64,000 nucleotides of DNA from Carya illinoinensis (lineage: Eukaryota; Streptophyta; Magnoliopsida; Fagales; Juglandaceae): positions 292,501-356,500 of the forward strand of contig NC_056763.1 of assembly GCF_018687715.1 (NCBI RefSeq). Direction: 5' to 3'. Below the pieces are notes generated by a model. That model worked only from the letters and a program-made list of their open reading frames with translations, ran no database searches and was not told where the DNA came from. This document shows positions 56,058 to 64,000 of this stretch, in pieces (the stretch's first letter is position 1; the number at the start of each line of letters is the position of its first letter). Position numbers and translations under genes: made by a program.

Positions 56058-57421
56058 TGTGATATCCCATTTTTACGTGTATTTTTATTAAAAGAAGTTT
56101 TTAAATTAATTAAAATATTGGTTCTTTTATTTTAAATTTATTGAATTTTAATTGGATTTATTTAGTTGTGAAATTTATTTTGAGGTGCTTTCTTAATATT
56201 AATTATTGTTTTGTGTTTAAATTGCTGTTTAATTTAATTTAGTTTATTTTTTGATTTAAAATTTTGTTGTTAGTTTTTACTAGTTAATTATTATATTTTA
56301 GCAAGGTTTTGTGTTTAAATTATTTTATTCAATCTATAGTTTTTTAAATTATTTTTGTTAGATCAGTTTCCTGACCCAAGATGTGAGGACTGGACCTTAT
56401 TTTTTTTCCCCGATAATTTCTTTTCTCTTTCTCTTTTTCTTCTTCCTCTTTCTTTTTCATTTTTCTTTCTTTTTCCCTCATTTTTCTCCTGGTTTCTCTC
56501 TCCTCTCCCGCGCGGCACACCCCTTCTCTTTCAGTTGGAATTTTCGTTCCACCACTGAGCCACCACTCGCCGGACGTGACCTGCACCGCCCCTCTCTTCT
56601 TCTTCCCCTCCGGCCGATGCACTTCCCCACCAAATCTCAGCCACATCCGAGTCGTCGTTAAGCTTCACGCACCACTCTAAGCCGCGACATTCTTGAGCTC
56701 CAGTGCCACCGTCGTTCCACCTCCGGTCACCACTTCATCATTGACCTTTTGTCGATCTAACCCACCCATTTGCAGCTCCGATCCGTCGCCGGAGCAACCC
56801 CTACGAGCTCAACTCCGTTTTGGCCATTTTTTACTTCCATCGCCATTTTCGCCGCCACCCAAGGCCAACTCTCACTTCTACTAACTTCATAAACACCTCT
56901 AAGCCATTCCTTTTCAATCCCAAGCCTTGGTTCATCCCCATTCAAAAGTGGGTATTTTTACAACCCACGACCACAGTATTTTTACGTTGTTATGTTGTTT
57001 TTTCTCCCCCTTTTGTAGCTCGTTGATCCTCCAAAAATTATTTTATAGTACTGTAAGTATTTTCCAAACTTCCTTTTAGATTTAAATATATTTTTTCTTT
57101 AACAATAAATTATGATTGGTTGGTTATGCTGGACTGAGTTCGAGGAGTCGGGGGTAGGATGGATTGGAGGACGAAGTTATTTGTATGTTGGTTGATATTG
57201 AGAATTGTTGGATATATTTATGTCTTGTTATTTGCATTGTATAGTGCATGCATGTACATGTGTTGAAAAAGGAAAAACTGGATTTTCGTCTAATTGCATG
57301 CATGTTCATGTGTTGGAACTTGAAAACTAGGTTTTCAAGCAAGAAATGATTTTTGGGTGTATTTGATTAATTGGATTGATTGGTTTGAGTCATAGGTACT
57401 AGAGGGATGGTGGTAAAGTCC
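56058..57421 (+). repeat. Truncated older Tekay-type LTR
   Basis: Begins tgtgatatcccatttttacg and follows the next element's LTR in order: AT-rich start, gatcagtttcctgac, gaggactggacct, a long TC-rich tract, CACC-rich GC block, cgaggagtcgggggtaggat. It breaks off at gggatggtggtaaagtc, where the younger LTR begins. No primer site or internal region follows. Confidence 0.75.
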
Positions 57422-59433
57422 TGTGATGACCCGTTTTTACGTGTATTTTCACTGAAAGAGTTTTTTTTAATTTAATTATATATTAGTTCTTTTATTTTAA
57501 ATTATTGTATTTTAAATTGGTTCTAATTTATTTGATGCGGTGTTTAATTTATTTAGTCGTTTTACGGTTTTTAAAATCGTTTTCGGCGGATCAGTTTTTA
57601 GTTTCCGGAATGAGGACTGGACCTCATTTCTTTTCCCTCATCTTTTCTTTTTCTTTTCTCTTTTTTTTTTTCTTTTCTCTTTTCCTTCTTTTTCTTTCTT
57701 TTCTTCTTCTTTCTTCTTCCTTCTCTCCCGCGTACACCGAACAGCTCTCCCTCTCCTTCCCGTCGCCGCTTGTTGACCAGCCCAGACCGCTCGCCGGCAG
57801 CGTGGCCTACACCACCCACCCACTTTTCTTCCCCTCCCACCGGTGAACATCCCCACCAAGTTTCACCTCCAAGCGAGCCACCGTTAGCCGCCACGAGCTC
57901 CTCCAAGCCACACGGTTTTTGAGCTTTTCCAGCGCCGTTGCTCCACCTCCGGCCACCATCTCTTCACAGCTTCTTCCCCTACCTCTTGCCGATCTAACCC
58001 ACCCATTTTCGGTCTCGATCCGTTGCTGGAGAAGCTCCCACAAGTTCAACTCCGTTCAGCCCATTTTTGGCCTTCCACCGCCGTTTCCACCCCCACCCAC
58101 GGCCAAAACTCACTTCGTTTAAGTTCATAAATATCTCAAGAACATTCCCTATCAATTTCGTGTCTTAGTTTTTCCCCGTTCGAAAGTGAAAAATTTATTA
58201 CCCACGGCCGCAGTGTAAAATACACTGTTACCTTGCTTTTCCTCCGCAATTTGCAACGCCGTGAGCTTTCAAAAAATACCGTATAGCGCTGTAAGTATTT
58301 TTCAAACTCTACTTTTAGAATTAAATATATTTTACTCTTACAATAATTATTTATCTGCTGGTTGGTTGATTTCGGACTGAGTCCGAGGAGTTCGGGGGTC
58401 GGATGAATTGAGGACGGAGTTGCTTGGATTGTTGATTTGTGATTGGGTTGTTGTTTTGTGCCTCGATGTTGCATTTATATGGTGCATGCACGTGCATTTT
58501 ATTTAATTGAGAAAAATCATGTTTTATTGGCATAAATGGATTTTTAGGTGCGTGTGTTTCACGACCCCAAGCCGAGATAGGGTATTATCTCGGTGGAGCT
58601 CCTCTGTTCACTCGGGAGCGTAATATACTGAGTAATGTCCCTTGAATTTTCGCTGGGCGACAACGGGAGCGGGAGGGATGGTAACGCTCTACGTACCGAC
58701 TCCGTGGCCCTTCGCTGGCGAGGGCTAGAGGATGCTTGGCTACAAACACGCAGGGCGCAGAACTGGACATCGCTCGTTTAGGTGTCACACGCGTAGTCGT
58801 TACCTGCGGTGCGTCACAAGAGCCAGGGTGTGCGGATGACCCCTAAGAGAGGTCATGGTGCATACGGATTAATTGGTTAATGGTTTGAGTTGGATATGGG
58901 CCAAATGAGACTTTTGGCGTGAGTTGGAAAGTAATATGTTTTTGAGCCAAATGGGTTTTTGGCGTGCGTGGAAAAATATGATTTTACGGGTCATGTGCAT
59001 TGGCTTTTCTTTCATGCATATTGTTTAAGTTTTATATGTTTTTATCTAGTGGTGGTTAGATTTTACTTACCTGCGGCACCATTTTTGGTACTGTAGATTT
59101 TAGTGTAGAGTTCGAGGAGGAGGAGGAGGCTGAGCCCTCGAGGATGCAGCCTCGCCAGAGTTCTGAGTTGGAGTTAATGTCTTGTTATTTGGCTTTGAAA
59201 CTATATTTGTAGTTTGTAATATTTTATTATGTATGATTTGAACAGCTTTATATTAAACTAAGAAAAATTCTGGTACTTAGTTATGACTTTCGTTATCCGC
59301 TGAGTGTTTCTTCATGCACATTTGTTGCTTTTACACACACTTGACACTCGTCGATAGGGTGGTGACCTATGATGTCACCATCCGGACGTCTCGATTTCCC
59401 CGTGTCTGTGTGTGGGGATTTAGGAGTATCACA
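57422..59433 (+). repeat. Tekay-type left LTR (2012 bp)
   Basis: Starts tgtgatgacccgtttttac and ends ggagtatcaca. It includes a TC-rich tract (57630-57730), a GC-rich block (58560-58860, cgaccccaagccgagatagg onward) and an attacttacctgcggcacc-like phrase near 59065. Open frames within it are composition artefacts. Confidence 0.9.
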
Positions 59434-59447
59434 GGTGGTATCAGAAT

Positions 59448-59701
59448 GGTTTGGCTCTAACTAAAACCACATGTCCCGTAGGTAGTACCAGAATGTTTTT
59501 AAAGTTGTGTTTTAAAATTTATTTTAAGTAAAGTTGTTATTTGATTTGTTTTATTTGTTTTGAATTTATTTGAGCTAGTTTGCTTGTATTTGTTTATTTA
59601 GTTATTTTATTGCATGCTGGTTTCTTTTTGTTTCTTGTTATGTGGTTTGATTTGGGTTCAACGAATTTTAAGGATATGTTTAAGGGAATTTTATTTAAGG
59701 T
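59448..59701 (+). other. Leader between primer site and gag
   Basis: T-rich leader. An ATG at 59676 opens only 15 codons and is out of frame with gag, so the gag N-terminus is missing or shifted. Confidence 0.5.
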
Positions 59702-60427
59702 TTGGAGTCTTTTGCTGCTGTGACCTGGCAGCGCTTTAAGAAAGAATTTAATGATCACTTCTTTCCCGCTTCCGTGAGGCGGCAAAAAGTAAGAGAGTTC
59801 TCAACTTTGGTCCAAGGGAGCATGACCGTGGAACAGTATGCCCTGAGATTTATAGAACTTGGGCGATTTGCTCCCCACCTCATCGCCTCGGAGGAGATGC
59901 AGGCCGAGCGTTTTCAGGAGGGTCTACGTCCTGATATACGCCGAATGATGGTCAGCCACCGGATATCCACTTTTCAGGATTTAGTGGATGTGGCCACTCT
60001 TGTAAAGCGAGAGAATAATTTGAGTATGGGCTCCCTTCCAGGACATAAGATGCGGAGTTTTTTTGGTGAAGGAAGTAGTTCGGGTTTGCCTCAGAAATTT
60101 GTTCAGCGGATCGGGACTCGACCACAAGCGTCCTCAGGTGTACGTATGGGAGGAAGGGTGCCAATTTACGGAATTTGTAATAGAACTCATGAGGGTGAGT
60201 GTCGGCTAAGTGGTGGAACCCATTGTTACCGATCTGGCCAAGTGGGACATTTTGCTCTTGAGTGCCCTAGTCGAGTTCAAGAAAGCCGTGGAGCTCATCG
60301 CAGTGGTAGAACTAACCAGAGGCAATTAGTTCGGGCTCAAATGTACGCAGTGACTCTTGGTACCATTGGAGGCGAGGTTACGGAGACTCAGAATGCTGGA
60401 GTCATGGTAGGTATGGGTCTAATCTAA
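59702..60427 (+). pseudogene. Tekay-type gag, N-terminally damaged
   Basis: 241 open codons begin at a TTG, with a stop two codons upstream, so no proper ATG start is visible. Retrotransposon-gag landmarks are VTWQRFKKEFNDHFFPASVR, EFSTLVQGSMTVEQYALRF, LGRFAPHLIASEEMQAERF and GLRPDIRRMMVSHRISTFQD. Near the end the zinc knuckle reads CYRSGQVGHFALEC: the second Cys of CX2CX4HX4C is Ser. That would weaken zinc and RNA binding. The rest is long and undisrupted, suggesting a fairly recent or once-selected gag. Confidence 0.88.
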
Positions 60428-60456
60428 TCTTTCATGATGAATGCCTTGTGTGGTTT

Positions 60457-60458
<2 letters not shown>

Positions 60459-60507
<49 letters not shown>
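60459..60507 (+). repeat. 49-base T homopolymer
   Basis: An uninterrupted T run 32 bases after the gag stop. It may be an antisense poly(A) from an inserted retrotransposed RNA, or slippage. Assembly or sequencing length error is likely at such a run. Confidence 0.9.
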
Positions 60508-60509
<2 letters not shown>

Positions 60510-62960
60510 CGAGACTTGGAGAGAATGGCATGATCTGGGTGATCTTTTAGGGAAGAAGAATAATTGAGTTCTTTGGTTCCGGAGTTTATGAAATGGTCTA
60601 TAACGTAGTAGGTTGTAAGTTCAACAAATTTCAAGGATAGATTTTATGAAGTTTCAACAAAGTTTTGAAGTTTGGGGCCTTATAGATTTTAGGAAAATAA
60701 GTTTATGGTAATTAAGGTGTTAGGTTCGACAAGCTTTGGGGGGGAATAATTAAATTTTGAGTTTTAGATTTCGTAATTCGGATGAGTAATTTGGTGGCAA
60801 TTGGGGCTTTAGATTTTACAAGCTTTTAAGGTTAATGTTTTAGATTAAAGCCACCAATCTTGAGAATTTCAGAAAATGATTTATTATCTATTAATGTTTT
60901 AGAATTTGAAAGATTTGGGAGTCGATTTTTCTATTATGGGATGTAAGTTCTTTGATCTTAGAAGTTCCGGAAGATGATTCTTATTTGATTTAAGGTTTTA
61001 GAATTGCAGAGTAGATGGACTGATTTATAATAAGAATTGAGTTCTTAGTTTTACAGACTTAGTGCTGTAGCTTGATCTACTATAGTGAGTGATTAGTTTG
61101 TAACCATTAAAATGGGGTTGATTAGAGTTGAGTTATTGATATGAAAATTTTTCTAGAGTAGATTTCTTTGAGGATTGGCGGTAATGATCTAGTTCGTGTA
61201 ATTTTTTGAGGATTGAAGATATCGAGTTAGTTTAGAAAATAATTATTGTTAACTCGAGGTTGTAGTAGCAGATTTTAGGAAATGATTTTATCGATTCGAA
61301 AGATATAGGTCCATCAGGGTGTTGGAAATAGTAGATTTTGTGTTAGTATTGAACACGATTGAATTTGAGGCTATATGATCCGTAGACTTTTGGGAATGGA
61401 TTCTTAGCAGGTTTAAGGTCATTCTCGGTACCAAACTTTAAGCAATGGCTAGTTGCTGATTTAAGGATATAAGTTGAGTAGATTCAGGAATGATTCTTGT
61501 TGAGTTGAGGATGTAAGTCCAGGTGATGGAAATGTGAAAATGAATCACTTGTACATTTGAATGATTTTTGTTGTTGGCTAAGAGTGCATAAGATCGATGA
61601 GTAGTAATGGTAAGTGCGTATGGATTTCGGGGAGTGCTGGTCCTAGTCTCATCTATTTTTGGCTTGGTAGGAGTTGAAGAGGAATCTGTGTGGTAATATT
61701 AAATTCAAGAGATTTTGGCTTTGAGTTGTTTGGTAAGTTGAACGGAATGTGCAGTCGAAGCGAGTTACCCATTGGGATGATGGTTTGAAACGACTGTTGT
61801 GTTTATCTTGAGAATTAATTGCGACTTGAAGTCATAGAAGTTTAAATTGGTGAGACTATACTTTTCTTTGGAGATCAAGTATCCAGTTGAGAGAATTGGG
61901 GATATGGTTATTTAACTTGAAAATGATCGTTAGGTCACCATGTGTGGTGTATGAAGTAATAAAGCAGTAGGATCCATGAGTGTTGTTTAATAGTTTTTGA
62001 TGGATTGAAGATTTAAACAGTATGGCCTGTCTTGAGATTTATTTGTGAAGTGCTGTTGAAGGAATTAGTTGTGCTAAAATTAGAGTTTTTGAGAGTACAA
62101 GTAGGTGGGTGAGTTACCAAGAGCGTTTCGATTATGTCTAGGTGATGTCAATGGTAGTTTATAGTGAGTTAGATATTGCAAGATTTGATGTTATTCATAA
62201 TATAGGTAATGAGTTTGAAGTATGGGATATCGGATAGAAGTTATAAGCGCTCTCGTTGGTTGGCCGGAAAGGACTTGGGTCTTTTGGAGATGTTCCTTAT
62301 CTTTAGAAGAGACAGGTGTATTTTGGGATGATGTTATGTGTTTTCAAATTGGGGCCTGGAGGTTGATTAGTACTAGTTTCTGTCATTAATCAATGGATGT
62401 AATTTTGCGGAATGTTGATTTTCGTTTAGGACAGCGATGGCCAACTGAGGAATGAGTGGAGATTTGTGGTTTTTGGAGGTATGATTTTCTATGGAAAAGT
62501 GGTAAAGGTTTTCTTGTGATTAGGTGTGGATTGAGCTTATACTTCATGATATTAATTTTTGAGGATATAGCCTTTATGTATTTTGGTGAGTTATTAGAGT
62601 GCGCGTGAAAGTATGATTTTTGGAGATTCTTAGAAGTTCAAATTTTGTGTTGATTTTCAAGAATTAGTAGTGATTCAAAGTTTTAATGGGAGATTAATCA
62701 TTTGGTCGTACAATTTGGTTTATAAATGGTTAACTTTGGAAGTGGCTATTAGGTTACCAAAATTGGAATGGGATGAAAGTTTGGAAGGTAAAGCAGAGAC
62801 GTCATTGATATTAGTGATTTATGGTGTGAAGATAATAACCATTGGATTAGTTGGGAGTTGTCGATGATATGTATCTCTCAATCATGTTCAGAGTTGTATC
62901 TTGTATCTTTTTGGCGCTGGTGTTTGATCTTGCAAATTTCGAAGACGAAATTTGTTTTTA
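60508..62960 (+). other. Non-coding internal region, strong G over C skew
   Basis: 2.45 kb where pol should lie. No frame over 65 codons and no RT, integrase or RNase H motif. The plus strand is strikingly poor in C: four sampled 60-base lines (60781, 61561, 61801, 62041) have 4, 4, 5 and 3 C against 13-18 G. Phrases such as gattttaggaaatgatttta and gttgagttgaggatgtaagt recur loosely. It ends with the conserved aatttcgaagacgaaattt block before the polypurine tract. Confidence 0.7.
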
Positions 62961-62971
62961 AGGTGGGAGGA

Positions 62972-64000
62972 TGTGATGACACATTTTTACGTGTATTTTC
63001 ACTGAAGGAGTTTCTTTAATTTAATTATATATTAGTTCTTTTATTTTAAATTATTGTATTTTAAATTGGTTTTAATTTATTTGATGCGGTGTTTAATTTA
63101 TTTAGTCGTTTTACGGTTTTTAAAATCGTTTTCGGCGGATCAGTTTTTGGTTTCCGGAGTGAGGACTGGACCTCATTTCTTTTCCCTCATCTTTTCTTTT
63201 TCTTTTTTATGTTTTTTTTTTCTTTTTCTTTTTCCTTTTCCTTCTTTTTCTTTCTTTTCTTCTTCTTTCTTCTTCCTTCTCTCCCGCGTACGCCGAACAA
63301 CTCTCCCTCTCCTTCCCGTTGCCGCCTGTTGACCAGCCCAGACCGCCACCGTCCGGCTGCTGTGTAGTACACCACCCCACCAAAATCTTCCCCTCCCACC
63401 AGTGATCATTCCCACCAATTTTCAGAGCCATCCGTCCAGCCGTTAGCTGCCACGCACGGTTGGAAGTCACGGCACCAGCCCACCTTTCCCTCTCTATCGC
63501 CGGTTGCTTTCTCAGCGCAGAACCGCCGCTCGCCGGTGGCGTGGCCTACACCACCCACCCAGTTTTCTTCCCCTTCCACCGGTGAACATCCCCACCAAGT
63601 TTCACCTCCAAGCGAGGCACCGTTAGCCGCCACTAGCTCCTCTAAGCCACACAGTTTTTGAGCTTTTCCGGCGCCGTTGCTCCACCTCCGGCCACCATCT
63701 CTTCACAACTTCTTCCCCTACCTCTTGTCGATCTAACCCACCCATTTTCGGCCTCGATCCGTTGCCGGAGCAGCTCCCATGAGCTCAACTCCGTTCAGCC
63801 CATTTTTGGCCTTCTACCGCCGTTTCCACCATCACCCATGACCAAAACTCACTTCCTTTAACTTCATAAATATCTCAAGACCATTCCCTATCAATTTTGT
63901 GTCTTAGTTTGTCCCCGTTCGAAAGTGGGTAATTTATTACCCACGGTCATAGTGTAAAATACACTGTTACGTTGCTTTTCCTCCGCAGTTTGCAAAACTG
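62972..64000 (+). repeat. Tekay-type right LTR, cut by window end
   Basis: First 1029 bp, starting tgtgatgacacatttttac. Relative to the left LTR it carries an extra GC-rich segment at about 63350-63540, within which accaccc and ccggtg phrases are repeated (a local duplication). The target site cannot be checked. Confidence 0.9.

Larger units (their letters stand above)
57422..64000 (+). mobile_element. Gag-only Tekay-type LTR element (candidate TR-GAG)
   Basis: Left LTR 57422-59433 (2012 bp), primer site tggtatcagaat (59436-59447), broken gag (59702-60427), 49-base T run, 2.4 kb non-coding region, polypurine tract aggtgggagga (62961-62971), right LTR 62972 to beyond the window end. The left LTR and the visible 1029 bp of the right LTR are closely similar in the parts compared. 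No protease, RT, RNase H or integrase motif was found. Gag style and the atttcgaagacgaaattt block before the polypurine tract fit the Tekay/Del chromovirus group. It would need another element's enzymes to move. Confidence 0.85.

Noticed and set aside
56355..58122. Open frames rich in Phe/Leu/Ser/Pro, or Lys/Glu/Arg on the other strand, in the Tekay LTRs (also 63054-63861)
   Set aside because: They fall on TC-rich and CACC-rich LTR tracts, appear on both strands at once and recur in each LTR copy; low-complexity artefacts.

Overview
The window is nuclear DNA from a flowering plant, most likely a woody dicot. Three intron-containing nuclear genes for organelle proteins sit in a sea of plant-type LTR retrotransposons (Ty1/copia, Ty3/gypsy chromovirus, Tat-like, TRIM) and MITEs. 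There are no bacterial-type operons, ribosome binding sites or CRISPR arrays. The species cannot be named from the sequence alone.

Three complete genes were reconstructed exon by exon with intact reading frames and GT-AG introns. They are SDHAF2 (minus strand, 4536-5564, 3 exons, 181 aa, a mitochondrial factor for flavinylation of succinate dehydrogenase), CRL (plus strand, 46998-51139, 10 exons, 263 aa, a chloroplast-envelope chromophore-lyase-like protein) and a membrane-anchored rubredoxin (minus strand, 52975-54497, 4 exons, 168 aa). From memory, the Arabidopsis counterparts are At5g51040, At5g51020 and At5g51010. If so, an old gene neighbourhood survives here although about 41 kb of repeats separates SDHAF2 from CRL.

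Layout. 1-4.5 kb: a poly(A)-binding-protein fragment, a possible terminal exon, a possible minus-strand promoter and a degenerate minisatellite. 4.5-5.8 kb: SDHAF2. 5.8-10.9 kb: a decayed copia element with unequal LTRs and antisense coiled-coil ORFs inside. 11-16 kb: gypsy debris, a MITE and two possible exons. 15.9-28.8 kb: a CATGCC-rich minisatellite split by gypsy element A (plus, TSD CACTG), gypsy element B (minus, TSD CAGCC) and a solo LTR of the same family. 31.5-38.1 kb: a long-inverted-repeat element split by gypsy element C. 38.2-46.5 kb: a Tat-like LTR pair enclosing a SIRE-type copia element, with a MITE inside its right LTR. 47-51.1 kb: CRL, whose 2.2 kb intron 7 holds two TRIM elements and a MITE. 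53-54.5 kb: the rubredoxin gene. 54.7-55.9 kb: hAT-like MITEs. 56-64 kb: a truncated Tekay-type LTR followed by a second LTR element that encodes only gag, with a 2.4 kb non-coding internal region of very skewed base composition. That element is a candidate TR-GAG.

None of the retroelement coding regions is intact. The most unusual material is the gag-only element, the antisense module shared by two unrelated copia elements, the TRIM pair in the CRL intron and the datable nesting inside the minisatellite. I see no evidence of a wholly new biochemical system.
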